Assembly (NCBI GenBank): GCA_022842595.1
Contig: JALHPF010000025.1
Location: 1-64,000 of the forward strand
Source: Rubrivivax sp.
Lineage (GTDB): Bacteria > Pseudomonadota > Gammaproteobacteria > Burkholderiales > Burkholderiaceae_C
Length of the DNA stretch: 64,000 bases
Direction of reading: 5' to 3'
Part shown: one piece after another, positions 27,167 through 35,440 of the stretch
Layout: the number at the start of each line of letters is the position of its first letter
Numbering within the stretch: position 1 is the stretch's first letter
The notes under the pieces: model-generated
What the model saw: only the letters and a program-made list of their open reading frames with translations
Told to the model about the DNA's origin: nothing
The model's database searches: none
Made by a program: the position numbers and the translations under genes

Positions 27167-27802
27167 ATGCCCTGGACTTTCTGGATCGACGCCACACTGG
27201 CGCTGGCTGCGCTGCTGCCCGCGCTGGCCTTGCGGCCCTGGCGCGCGCTGCCCGCCGCTGGCCCCCCCTGGCCCTGGCTGGCCTGGTGGGCGGCACTGCC
27301 GGCGCTGTGGGGCGTGGACGGCGTGACCGGGCAGAGCCTGGCGCAGCCGATTTCCGGCGCGAGCCTGCTGACGCTGATGGCCGGCTGGCCGCTGGCCGTG
27401 CTGGCGATCTTCCCTGCAGCCGCCATCACCGGCTGGCTGGCCGGGCTGCCGCCGGAACTGGCGCTGCAGCGCGGCGTCTGGCTGGGCGTCGTGCCCGCGA
27501 CACTGGCGCTGGCCTTCGGCGCCACGTTGCGGCGCTGGCTTCCGCATCACCTGTTCATCTACATCCTGGGCCGCGGCTTCTTTGCCACCTGGCTGGCCGG
27601 CGCCCTGGCGGCTGTCGGCCAGATGCTGCTGCACGAAGGCCCGGCCAGCCTGCACGAAGGCGACCTGCTGCTGGCGCGAGTGCTCACCGCATCGGGTGAC
27701 GCCTTCATCACCGGCATGCTGGTGAGCATCTTCGTGGCCTTCAGGCCGCATTGGCTGGCGACCTATGCCGACCGCATCTACCTGCTGCCGCCGAAGGCGT
27801 GA
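27167..27802 (+). CDS. Predicted integral membrane protein (COG3235, CbiM-like)
   Basis: 211 aa with six hydrophobic segments. The pattern GVDGVTGQSL, then PISGASLLTLMAGWPLAV, and a later HHLFIYILGRGFF resembles the COG3235 family of membrane proteins. That family is distantly related to CbiM-type energy-coupling-factor substrate components. The N-terminal metal-binding histidines of true CbiM are not evident, so a cobalt/nickel role is not assigned. It is divergent from the isomerase-like gene and convergent with trkH. Confidence 0.7.
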   Translation: MPWTFWIDATLALAALLPALALRPWRALPAAGPPWPWLAWWAALPALWGVDGVTGQSLAQPISGASLLTLMAGWPLAVLAIFPAAAITGWLAGLPPELALQRGVWLGVVPATLALAFGATLRRWLPHHLFIYILGRGFFATWLAGALAAVGQMLLHEGPASLHEGDLLLARVLTASGDAFITGMLVSIFVAFRPHWLATYADRIYLLPPKA

Positions 27803-27813
27803 GCCAAAGCCGA

Positions 27814-27832
27814 GCACCCCTTCGGCGGGTGC
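27814..27832. terminator. Hairpin between convergent COG3235 and trkH genes
   Basis: GCACCC (27814-27819), 7-nt loop CTTCGGC, GGGTGC (27827-27832). It lies in the 47-bp gap between two convergent genes, where a bidirectional terminator is expected. There is no strong T-run on either side, so efficiency is uncertain. Confidence 0.45.
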
Positions 27833-27849
27833 CCCGCGGGCCAGGGGCC

Positions 27850-29301
27850 TTATTTCCTCCAGAACTGCGGCGTGAACAGCACCAGCACGCTCAGCAGTTC
27901 CAGCCGGCCCAGCATCATGGCGAAGGTACATACCCAGGTCTGGAAATCGCTGAGCCCGCCATAGTTCACCGCCGGTCCCACCTCACCCAGCCCCGGGCCG
28001 ATGTTGTTGACGCAGGCGATGATGGCCGTGAAGGCGGTGACGACGTCCAGGCCGCTGAACAGCAGCACCATCGTCAGCGTCACCAGCGTGGCGCCGTAGA
28101 TCATCATGAAGGCGATGACGCTCTGGATGACCTTCTCGCTGACCGCGCGCCCACCCACCACCACCGGGTTGACGACGTTGGGGTGGACGATGCGCACGAG
28201 TTCGCGCCGCGCCTGCTTCAGCAGCAGCAGCATGCGGATCATCTTGATGCCGCCGCCGGTGCTGCCGGCGCAGGTGGCAAAGCAGCCCAGCAGGATCATC
28301 CACAGCGGCGCGAAAAGCGGCCACTGCGCATAGTCGTTCGAAGCGTAGCCGGTGGTCGTGGCGACTGAAACGACGTGGAAGACCGTGTGGCGCAGCGCTT
28401 CAGGGTACCCGTCGTAGGAACCCTGCGCCCACAGGAATACCGAGATCAGCGCCACGCTGAACAGCAGCACGCCGTAGAAGGCCCGTACTTCGATGTCGTA
28501 CCAGAGCCGCGCCAGTGAACGCTGCCGCCAGGCCACGAAGTACAGCGCGAAGTTCAGCCCGGCCAGCAGCATGAAGACCACCGCCACACCTTCGATGAGC
28601 GGCGAATTCCAGTAGCCGAAGCTGGCGTCGTGGCTGGACAGCCCGCCCAGGCCCATGGTCGTGTTCATGTGCATGAAGGCGTCGGCCCAGCTCATGCCGG
28701 CCAGGCCATAGGCCAGGAAACAGGCCAGCGACATCACGAAATACACCACCCACAGCCCACGCGCGGTATCGGCGATGCGCGGCGTGAGCTTCTGGTCCTT
28801 CATCGGCCCGGTGATCTCGGCGCGAAACAGCTGGCTGCCGCCGACGCCCAGCATCGGCAGGATGGCCACGACCAGCACGATGATGCCCAGGCCGCCGACG
28901 TAGGTCATGAAGCAGCGCCAGACATTCACCGACAGCGGCATCGTGTCCAGCCCGCTGAGCACCGTGGCCCCGGTGGCGGTGAAACCGGACATGGCTTCGA
29001 AGTAGGCGTCGGTGAAGCTCAGTTCGGGCAGCGCAAACAGCAGTGGCAGCGCGCCGAAGAACGGCAGCAGCAACCAGGTGAAGGTGACGAGCAGGAAGCC
29101 GTCGCGCGGCTGCAGTTCGCGCCTGAACCGACGCATCGCCACGCTCATCGCCACGCCACTGAGCATGGTGATGACGAAGCCTGCCACGAATGCACCCTGG
29201 GCGCCGTCGTCGCCGACCACGGCGAACACCAGCGGCACGATCATCATCAGCGCGAACATCAGGACGATGCGGCCGATCAGGGCAATGACGGCCAGATTCA
29301 T
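27850..29301 (-). CDS. trkH: Trk potassium uptake protein, membrane subunit
   Basis: 483 aa. Membrane protein of the TrkH/KtrB family: four pore repeats with selectivity-filter glycines, seen in SGFTATGATVL, NTTMGLGGLS, SVATTTGYASND and NNIGPGLGEVGP. It forms the K+ channel-transporter that is gated by TrkA. trkA is upstream on the same strand, but the two are separated by a 577-bp block of dispersed repeats, which is much larger than the usual gap. Start 29301 retains the first membrane helix. Confidence 0.93.
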   Translation of the reverse strand: MNLAVIALIGRIVLMFALMMIVPLVFAVVGDDGAQGAFVAGFVITMLSGVAMSVAMRRFRRELQPRDGFLLVTFTWLLLPFFGALPLLFALPELSFTDAYFEAMSGFTATGATVLSGLDTMPLSVNVWRCFMTYVGGLGIIVLVVAILPMLGVGGSQLFRAEITGPMKDQKLTPRIADTARGLWVVYFVMSLACFLAYGLAGMSWADAFMHMNTTMGLGGLSSHDASFGYWNSPLIEGVAVVFMLLAGLNFALYFVAWRQRSLARLWYDIEVRAFYGVLLFSVALISVFLWAQGSYDGYPEALRHTVFHVVSVATTTGYASNDYAQWPLFAPLWMILLGCFATCAGSTGGGIKMIRMLLLLKQARRELVRIVHPNVVNPVVVGGRAVSEKVIQSVIAFMMIYGATLVTLTMVLLFSGLDVVTAFTAIIACVNNIGPGLGEVGPAVNYGGLSDFQTWVCTFAMMLGRLELLSVLVLFTPQFWRK

Positions 29302-29689
29302 GTCGGGTCGGCTCTCGGCCCGTTGCGGTCGTTCGCCATTCGACTGGGTCCCAGGGCTACGGACGTCGGGTGGCCCCTTGCGCTCATGTCCCCCGCCGCC
29401 GGCCCTGGCGGGCCGGCGGCTCCTCCTTTACTTCGCTCCAGGGGCCACCCAACGCCCGCAGCCCGCCAACGTGTCGGCGCGCCACGGCGGAGACCCGGAC
29501 ACGGTGTTTGCAAAGGTGGGCTGGGGCTGGCTGTGGCGCGCATGGGAGGCGCCGAGGAACACAGGGCCCGCGGCCCCCGCGCGCAGCGCGGTTCAACTAC
29601 AGACTCATCGCGGGTGATTGAGCGCAATGAGCGCAGCGAATGAAGCGAGTTCCGCGATGGGGCCGCGGGACCGATGCACTGAGCCCGGA

Positions 29690-29716
29690 CACAAACAGTC
29701 CAGTGGACTGTTTGTG
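29690..29716. terminator. Strong stem-loop inside the trkA-trkH repeat block
   Basis: CACAAACAGTCC, loop AGT, GGACTGTTTGTG: 12 perfect base pairs, followed 12 nt later by a second hairpin CCAGGCCA-C-TGGCCTGG at 29729-29745. These could end or pause transcription running from trkA into trkH, or stabilise the trkA message. No T-run is present, so the assignment as a terminator is tentative. Confidence 0.4.
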
Positions 29717-29774
29717 CCTGGCGAAGGACCAGGCCACTGGCCTGGGCCGCAGGGCAGCCTGAGCGCAGCGAAGG

Positions 29775-29866
29775 CCGCCGAGGATAAGCGCCGCAGCCAG
29801 CCCCAGCCCGCCTTTGCAGGGGACCAAGCAGGCAAGAAACGAACGTCCGCAACGGGCCGAAAGCAG
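29775..29866 (+). repeat. Dispersed intergenic repeat A, copy 2
   Basis: Same orientation and nearly the same sequence as 34-125: CCGCCGAGGATAAGCGCC, the CAGCCAGCCCCAGCCCGCC block, GGGACCAAGCAGGCAAGAAA with one base lost, and CCGCAACGGGCCGA. It ends 12 nt before the trkA stop codon (trkA is on the minus strand). The two copies are 30 kb apart, so this is a dispersed and not a tandem family. Confidence 0.85.
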
Positions 29867-29878
29867 CCAGACCCATCA

Positions 29879-31309
29879 TCAGAAGAGAAAGGTCGCGCTG
29901 ACCTGGAACAGCTTTTCCACTTCGCGCACCATGCGCTTGCGGGGCACGAAGATGATCACGTGGTCGTTGGGCAGCACCAGTGTGTCGTGGTGGGCGATGA
30001 TCACCTCGGGCGGCGCGTCGCCCTTGGCGGCTTCACTGCCGTCCGGGCGGTGCAGGCCGCGCACGATGGCACCGACCTGGGCGCCGGCAGGCAGCCCCAC
30101 TTCCTCGATGCGGCGACCGGCCATGCGGCAGGTCTTGCGGTCGCCGCGCACGATGGCTTCCATGGCTTCGGCCGCGCCGCGGCGCAGGCTGTGCACGGCT
30201 TCGACGTCACCGCGGCGCACATAGGCGAGCAGCTCTCCGATCACGGCATGCGCCGGCGAGATGGCGATGTCGATCTGCGTGCCCTGCACCAGGTCGGCAT
30301 AGGCGCGCCGGTTGATCAGCGCCAGCACCCGCCGCGCGCCCAGGCGCTTGGCGAGCAGGCAGCTCATGATGTTGTCCTCGTCGTCGCTGGTCAGCGCGAT
30401 GAAGAGGTCCATCTGGTCGACGTTCTCCTCACCCAGCAGATCTTCGTCGGTGCTGTCGCCGCTGAGCACCAGCACGTTCGACGGCAGTTCGGTGGCCAGG
30501 TACTCGCAGCGCTTGGCACTGCTCTCGATGATCTTGATCTCGTACTGCTCGTTCAGCTCGCGCGCCAGGCGCAGGCCGACCTTGCCACCACCGGCGAACA
30601 TCAACCGCTTCACCGGCCGTTCGTCGACGCGGCTGAGTGCGCCCAGCACCTTGCGGATGTGCTCGGTGGCGGCGAGCACGAAGACCTCGTCACCCGGTTC
30701 GATGCGTGTCGTGCCGTCCAGCGCCGTCAGTGCCTTGTCGAGCCGGTAGATGGCGACGATGCGCATGTCCACCCCCGGCACCAGGTCGGGGATCTCGGCC
30801 AGGCTGTGCTGCACCAGCGGCCCGCCGGCGAGGGCACGCACCGCGATCAGGCTCACCAGGCCATGCGCAAATTCGAGCACCTGCAGGGCTTCGGGGTATT
30901 CGATGAGCTTGCGGATGTAGGCGGTGACGCTCTGCTCGGGGCAGATCACCTCGTCGACGGCGAAGCCGCCCTTGCCCAGCAGCGGCGCGCCGTTCTGGAA
31001 TTCGGGGCTGCGGATGCGGGCGATCGTGGTCGGCACGTTGAACAGGTCGTGCGCCACCTTGCAGACGACGAGATTGGTCTCGTCCATCGGCGCGCACGAG
31101 ATCAGCATGTCGGCGTCTTCGATGCCGGCGTCGCGCAGGACGCTGGGCTGGATGCCGTTGCCGACGACACCGCGCAGGTCCAGCCTTTCCTGCAGGGCAT
31201 GCAGGCGCGCGGGGTCGGTGTCGATCAAGGTGATGTCGTTGCGCTCGGAGACCAAGCTCTCGGCCACGCTCTCACCGACTCGGCCGGCTCCAAGGATCAC
31301 GATCTTCAT
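29879..31309 (-). CDS. trkA: Trk system potassium uptake regulatory NAD-binding protein
   Basis: 476 aa with two tandem RCK modules. The first Rossmann glycine motif is at residues 4-9 (ILGAGRVGES) and the second near 237 (FAGGGKVGLR). Each module is followed by a TrkA-C ligand-binding domain. It binds NAD(H)/ATP and gates TrkH at the inner membrane. Its ATG overlaps the stop of the DUF3482 GTPase gene by 4 nt, so TrkA translation is coupled to a GTPase gene, which is not the standard trk arrangement. Confidence 0.93.
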   Translation of the reverse strand: MKIVILGAGRVGESVAESLVSERNDITLIDTDPARLHALQERLDLRGVVGNGIQPSVLRDAGIEDADMLISCAPMDETNLVVCKVAHDLFNVPTTIARIRSPEFQNGAPLLGKGGFAVDEVICPEQSVTAYIRKLIEYPEALQVLEFAHGLVSLIAVRALAGGPLVQHSLAEIPDLVPGVDMRIVAIYRLDKALTALDGTTRIEPGDEVFVLAATEHIRKVLGALSRVDERPVKRLMFAGGGKVGLRLARELNEQYEIKIIESSAKRCEYLATELPSNVLVLSGDSTDEDLLGEENVDQMDLFIALTSDDEDNIMSCLLAKRLGARRVLALINRRAYADLVQGTQIDIAISPAHAVIGELLAYVRRGDVEAVHSLRRGAAEAMEAIVRGDRKTCRMAGRRIEEVGLPAGAQVGAIVRGLHRPDGSEAAKGDAPPEVIIAHHDTLVLPNDHVIIFVPRKRMVREVEKLFQVSATFLF

Positions 31310-32832
31310 GCGGCCGGATTATGGGTGGCGGCCGGGTACAGGCGCACCAGGGTCTCGCGCACCGCCGTGGCCAGCACGGGCTGCAGCTGCGCGGCCAGCG
31401 GCGCCGGGTCGGCCGCGACGGCCTTCGGGTCGCGCGCAGCCCAAAGGGCCTGCAGCGCAGCCTGCTGCTGCGCCAACGCGGCGGCCACCGTGGCCGGCCA
31501 GTGCGGCGGCGCTTCGCCGTGCACCCATTCGCCGCGGCCGCGGCCGAAGTGGGCGACTGCCAGGTAGCGCAGCACGGCCGATTCGACCAAGGGGCCCATC
31601 GCCTCGTCGGCCACACGCAGCCAGCTCTGGTCGGTGCCGCGCACCACGTTCAGGCCGCGCGCGACGCCAGCGGCGCCCAGTGCGCCGATGACGGCACCGG
31701 CCAGCAAGCCGCCGCCGAGCGTGAGGCCGCCGGTGGCGACGTCGGCCTTCAAGCCGGCCAGTGCGCCGGTGACGGCACCCCCCACCCAGGCCGCCGTGCC
31801 TTCGGGCACGCGCTGGCGCAAGGCGAACTGGCCGGCCACCCGCTGCAGGATGTCGCCGCGGGCGCGGCCGGCCAGGCCATGCAGGGCCAGCAGGCGGTCG
31901 GTACTGGTCTGCACTTCAGTCTGGAGCGCGGCCGCCAGCGCCTGTTCGGCGGGCGTGGCTGCCGCCCTGCCATCACGTGCCGCAGCGTCGGCCTGGGCGT
32001 GATCGCTGCCCGCGCCCGGGCCGCCAGAAAGCGCAGCACCGAGCGAGCTGCCCATCTGGCGCAGCCGGTCGCGCAGGCCCGGCGCTTCGGCCACGGCTTC
32101 ACGCGCCAGCGCCATGCGCGCCAGGCTGTCGGCCAGCACCTGGATCGCGGCGTCGAAGCGCTGCTGGTTGCGCGCCGACCAGGCGGCCGCCAGGCGCGCC
32201 ATGGCCGCAGCCTGTTCGCCGCTCAATACACGCTCGACGGCCTGCAGCAAGGTCTGCTCGTGCACCCAGCAGCGGGCAAAGGCGTCCAGCGGCAGCACCG
32301 CCTGCACCCGCGGCCAGCGCGCCAGGTGGTCGCGCCACGCCTGCACGTCGGCGGCCTCGGCCTCGGGCCCGCGCGGTTCGCCCAGCTGGTTCAGCAGCAC
32401 CAGCACCGGCTTGCCGACCCAGCCCAGCAGGTCCATCTCGGGCGCCACGTAGCCGGCGGCAGCCGGGCTCTCGGCGGCGTTGACGAGATAGAGCACGACA
32501 TCGCTCTCGGCTTGCACGTGGCGCATCGCCTGCTGGCTGGCCCAGAAGCCGCGGTCGCGCCAGCGGTCCCAGACCTGGCTCATGAACCAGCCCAGCGGGT
32601 TGCTGCTGGCCAGCAGGCGCCTGGCCAGGCGCGCGCTGTCGCCGAAGCCCGGCGTGTCCCACAGACGCAGACGGTCACCCTGCTCGGTGGCGATGAGCTC
32701 GTGGCCGTCGGCGAATTCGGTGACATGCGGTGCGTCGCGCACCTCGCCGACGTCGACGCCGAGCAAAGTGCGCGCCAATGTCGTCTTGCCGACGTTGGTA
32801 TGGCTGACGAGGCTGAGGGTGATGTTCGTCAT
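31306..32832 (-). CDS. GTPase, DUF3482 family
   Basis: 508 aa. N-terminal small-GTPase domain: a P-loop-like SHTNVGKTTLARTL (about 9-22), a G3-type segment LWDTPGFGDS (about 57-66), and a G4-type NQLGEP in place of NKxD. The C-terminal 250 residues form the DUF3482 region, with a Gly/Ala-rich hydrophobic stretch (GGLTLGGGLLAGAVIGAL) that could insert in or touch a membrane. DUF3482 proteins are paired with DUF2868, as here, with a 4-nt overlap. Function unknown. ATG 32832 is clear from the P-loop position. It overlaps trkA at its 3' end. Confidence 0.85.
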   Translation of the reverse strand: MTNITLSLVSHTNVGKTTLARTLLGVDVGEVRDAPHVTEFADGHELIATEQGDRLRLWDTPGFGDSARLARRLLASSNPLGWFMSQVWDRWRDRGFWASQQAMRHVQAESDVVLYLVNAAESPAAAGYVAPEMDLLGWVGKPVLVLLNQLGEPRGPEAEAADVQAWRDHLARWPRVQAVLPLDAFARCWVHEQTLLQAVERVLSGEQAAAMARLAAAWSARNQQRFDAAIQVLADSLARMALAREAVAEAPGLRDRLRQMGSSLGAALSGGPGAGSDHAQADAAARDGRAAATPAEQALAAALQTEVQTSTDRLLALHGLAGRARGDILQRVAGQFALRQRVPEGTAAWVGGAVTGALAGLKADVATGGLTLGGGLLAGAVIGALGAAGVARGLNVVRGTDQSWLRVADEAMGPLVESAVLRYLAVAHFGRGRGEWVHGEAPPHWPATVAAALAQQQAALQALWAARDPKAVAADPAPLAAQLQPVLATAVRETLVRLYPAATHNPAA

Positions 32833-34277
32833 CGCACCTGCGCTGCCGGATGCACCACCTGAGGCGCCACCTGAAGCGCCGCCTGCAGCTGTGCTTCGGC
32901 CTGGGCGCCGTCGACGTGCTCCAGGTCGACGCCGATGAAACCCGCGCCATGCTGCGTGGCAAAGGCCTGCCAGGCCTTGCGGCGTTCGGCCAGGCGCTCG
33001 GGCAGCTGGGCAAAGCGGCGCCGGAAGGCGGCCTCGTCGGCCAGCACCAGCAAGGCCGCGGCAGGCGCCTCGCGCTGCGTCTTCAAGGTGGCCAGCAGGC
33101 GGCCCTGGGTGTCGTCCTCGGGCGTGCTGCCCAGGTCGACGAGCAGCACGCGCAGCGTCGTGCCCGGCTCGGCCGCTGCGGCCGCTTCCTCCTGGCCGTA
33201 GGGCGTGGGCGCGGCCAGCCGCAGCTGCAGGCCGTCGCCGCAGGCAGCCGCCAGCCATTCGCGCAGAGCCAGCGTGGCCTGCGGGCTGGGCGCGGCGCCA
33301 TGCGGCAGCACCTGCACCTGGGCGGTGGCGTTCTGCAGTTCGCGCAGCAGGCGCTGGAAGTACGGCTCCTGCAGCGGCAGCGGCACATGGCGCGCACGCC
33401 AGGCCGCGCGCGAAGCGGCCATCAGCGCCAGCGCCAGCCGCGGCACGATGACGAACAGGCCCAGCATCGCGGCGTACAGGTGGATCCAGTCGGCCGCGCT
33501 GCCCGTGGCCGGCACACCCGGCGCGACGCGCAGGGCTTCGATGCCGGCCACGTCGGGCACGGCAATGCCGGTGGCTGCCGTGGCCGGCGACAGGAGCGTG
33601 GCCAGCCCGGTGCGAACCGCGCTGGCATCGAGGAAGGTGCTTTCCCAACCGGCGCGGTAGTCCAGCACCAGGCCACGAACGTAGAGCCCGGCCACCAGCC
33701 CCAGCGCGAGCGCGGCCGCAGCCACGTGCAGCAGCACCGCAGCGCGCGCCGCCGCCAGCGGCAGGCTCGCCTGGCCCCAGGCGGCGCCGTAAGCCCGCAG
33801 CGGCGCACTGCCACCCGTGCCGCCGGCCAGGCGCCGCGCCAGCAGCGCGCGCAGGCCACGCGGCACTTCGGGCCGCGGCAGCAGCAGGCCCAGGTAGACG
33901 GCCAGGTTCCAGACGATCACCACCCACACCGGCGGCGCCAGCAGGTTGATGCGCTGGGTGCCGCCGACGGCGTCGACGGCGATGCCGGCCAGGAAGGCCA
34001 GGCCCAGCACCAGCGGCACCCACGCGGTGTGCCACATGCGCAGGCCCAGCCGCTTCGGCACGGCCGCTTCGCGCGGGCCCAGGCGTTCCATGGCGTGGCG
34101 GGCACGCTGGTCCAGGGCCTGGGCCGGCGCGGCGGCAGTGGCGCCGGTTTCACGCGCCAGGCGTGTCGCCCAGGCGCGGTCTTCGAGGGTCCAGAGCGCG
34201 CTGTCGGCGCCGGTGGTTTCGAAGGCCTGCAGCATCAGCACGCGGCGCGCCGCGGCTTCGGGCAGGGTGGCGCTCAC
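32829..34277 (-). CDS. DUF2868 family membrane protein, partner of DUF3482 GTPase
   Basis: 482 aa. About four to five membrane helices in the first 270 residues (VPLVLGLAFLAGIAV, VVIVWNLAVYLGLLL, AVLLHVAAAALALGLVAGL, LFVIVPRLALALM), then a cytoplasmic C-terminal half. DUF2868 is found with DUF3482 in many betaproteobacteria, so the two probably act as one unit at the inner membrane. Start is GTG 34277, 10 nt after the acyl-CoA dehydrogenase stop. A Met at residue 15 is an alternative. No biochemical role is known. Confidence 0.8.
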   Translation of the reverse strand: MSATLPEAAARRVLMLQAFETTGADSALWTLEDRAWATRLARETGATAAAPAQALDQRARHAMERLGPREAAVPKRLGLRMWHTAWVPLVLGLAFLAGIAVDAVGGTQRINLLAPPVWVVIVWNLAVYLGLLLPRPEVPRGLRALLARRLAGGTGGSAPLRAYGAAWGQASLPLAAARAAVLLHVAAAALALGLVAGLYVRGLVLDYRAGWESTFLDASAVRTGLATLLSPATAATGIAVPDVAGIEALRVAPGVPATGSAADWIHLYAAMLGLFVIVPRLALALMAASRAAWRARHVPLPLQEPYFQRLLRELQNATAQVQVLPHGAAPSPQATLALREWLAAACGDGLQLRLAAPTPYGQEEAAAAAEPGTTLRVLLVDLGSTPEDDTQGRLLATLKTQREAPAAALLVLADEAAFRRRFAQLPERLAERRKAWQAFATQHGAGFIGVDLEHVDGAQAEAQLQAALQVAPQVVHPAAQVR

Positions 34278-34287
34278 GCGGAGCCCA

Positions 34288-35418
34288 TCACGCCAACGCG
34301 CGCCCGATGAGGATCTTCTGCACTTCCGACGTGCCCTCGTAGATCTGGCAGACGCGCACGTCGCGGTAGATGCGTTCGACCGGGAAGTCGCTGACGTAGC
34401 CGTAGCCGCCGAACACCTGGATGGCGTCGCTGCACACCCGTTCGGCCATCTCGCTGGCGTAGAGCTTGGCCATCGCCGCTTCCTTCAGGCAGGGGCGGCC
34501 GGCGTCCTTCAGCGCCGCGGCGTGGTGGATCATCTGCCGCGCCACTTCCACCTGCGTGGCCATGTCGGCCAGCTTGAACTGCACCGCCTGGTGCTGGAAG
34601 ATGGGCTGGCCGAAACTCGTGCGGTCCTTGCTGTAGGCCAGGGCTGCCTCGAACGCGGCGCGGGCCATGCCGACAGCCTGGCTGGCGATGCCGATGCGCC
34701 CGCCTTCCAGGCCCGACAGCGCGATCTTCAGCCCCTGCCCTTCTTCGCCCAGGCGGTTGGCGGCGGGCACGCGGCAGTTGTCGAAGACGATCTGCGCGGT
34801 GTCGCTGGCGTGCTGGCCGAGCTTGTCCTCGACCCGCGCCACCGTATAACCCGGCGTTGATGTGGGCACGATGAAGGCGCTGATGCCCTTCTTGCCCGCG
34901 GCCTTGTCGGTGACGGCCATGACGATGGCGACATCGCCGTTCTTGCCGCTGGTGATGAACTGCTTGACGCCGTTAAGCACGTAGTCGTCGCCGTCCCTGA
35001 CCGCCGTGGTCTTCAGCCCGCCGGCCTCGCTGCCCACGTGCGGCTCGGTCAGGCAGAAGGCCCCCAGCATCTGCCCGCGCGCCAGCGGCACCAGGAAACG
35101 CGCCTGCTGCTCGGCGTTGCCGAAGGCCATCAGGATGCTGCAGACGGGGCAGTTGTTGACGCTGACGATGGTGCTGGTGGCGCCGTCGGCCGCGGCAATC
35201 TCCTCGAGGATGACCGCCAGCGCCAGATAGTCGAGCCCGGCGCCGCCGTGTTCGGCGGGCACGGCCACGCCGTAGCAGCCCAGCTCGGCCAGGCCGCGCA
35301 GCGCCACCTTCGGGAAGGCGTGCGACTTGTCCCAGGCCGCGGCATGGGGCGCCACTTCGGCCTGCACGAAGGCGCGCACCGCGTCCTGCACGGCCAGATG
35401 GTCTTCGGAGAGCAGCAT
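34288..35418 (-). CDS. Acyl-CoA dehydrogenase
   Basis: 376 aa FAD flavoenzyme. FAD/substrate segments are visible as AFCLTEPHVGSEAG and FITSGKNGD (about 115-160), and the catalytic base is Glu361 in IYEGTSEVQ, the position used by short- and medium-chain enzymes. This differs from the isovaleryl-CoA dehydrogenase of this window, which uses an internal Glu. Likely a butyryl/short-chain acyl-CoA dehydrogenase passing electrons to ETF. It lies between the tricorn-like peptidase and DUF2868 on the same strand. Confidence 0.9.
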   Translation of the reverse strand: MLLSEDHLAVQDAVRAFVQAEVAPHAAAWDKSHAFPKVALRGLAELGCYGVAVPAEHGGAGLDYLALAVILEEIAAADGATSTIVSVNNCPVCSILMAFGNAEQQARFLVPLARGQMLGAFCLTEPHVGSEAGGLKTTAVRDGDDYVLNGVKQFITSGKNGDVAIVMAVTDKAAGKKGISAFIVPTSTPGYTVARVEDKLGQHASDTAQIVFDNCRVPAANRLGEEGQGLKIALSGLEGGRIGIASQAVGMARAAFEAALAYSKDRTSFGQPIFQHQAVQFKLADMATQVEVARQMIHHAAALKDAGRPCLKEAAMAKLYASEMAERVCSDAIQVFGGYGYVSDFPVERIYRDVRVCQIYEGTSEVQKILIGRALA

Positions 35419-35440
35419 GGCGTCGGTCCTTCGCGGGGTA

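Larger units (their letters stand above)
29302..29878. repeat. 577-bp non-coding block of inverted dispersed repeats between trkA and trkH
   Basis: No gene is called in this stretch; short frames here are repeat-derived. The two ends are inverted copies of repeat A: CGGCCCGTTGCGGTCGTTCG at 29318-29337 mirrors the right end near 29841-29860, and 29509-29539 is the reverse complement of the CAGCCAGCCCCAGCC block at 29788-29818. Inside are strong stem-loops: 29395-29420 (11-bp arms, loop TGGC) nested in GGGTGGCCCCT/AGGGGCCACCC (29368-29378, 29440-29450); 29690-29716 (12-bp arms, loop AGT); and 29729-29745 (8-bp arms, 1-nt centre). Confidence 0.85.

Noticed and set aside
29298-29879. Several overlapping frames of 70-193 codons in the trkA-trkH block
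   Set aside because: They are translations of inverted repeats and hairpins, lack ribosome-binding sites, and occur on both strands in all frames. No known protein segment was seen.
32832-34035. N-terminal extension of the DUF3482 frame to about 909 codons
   Set aside because: The P-loop lies right after ATG 32832, and the extra 400 codons are antisense-like Ala/Gly/Arg composition overlapping DUF2868 in another frame.
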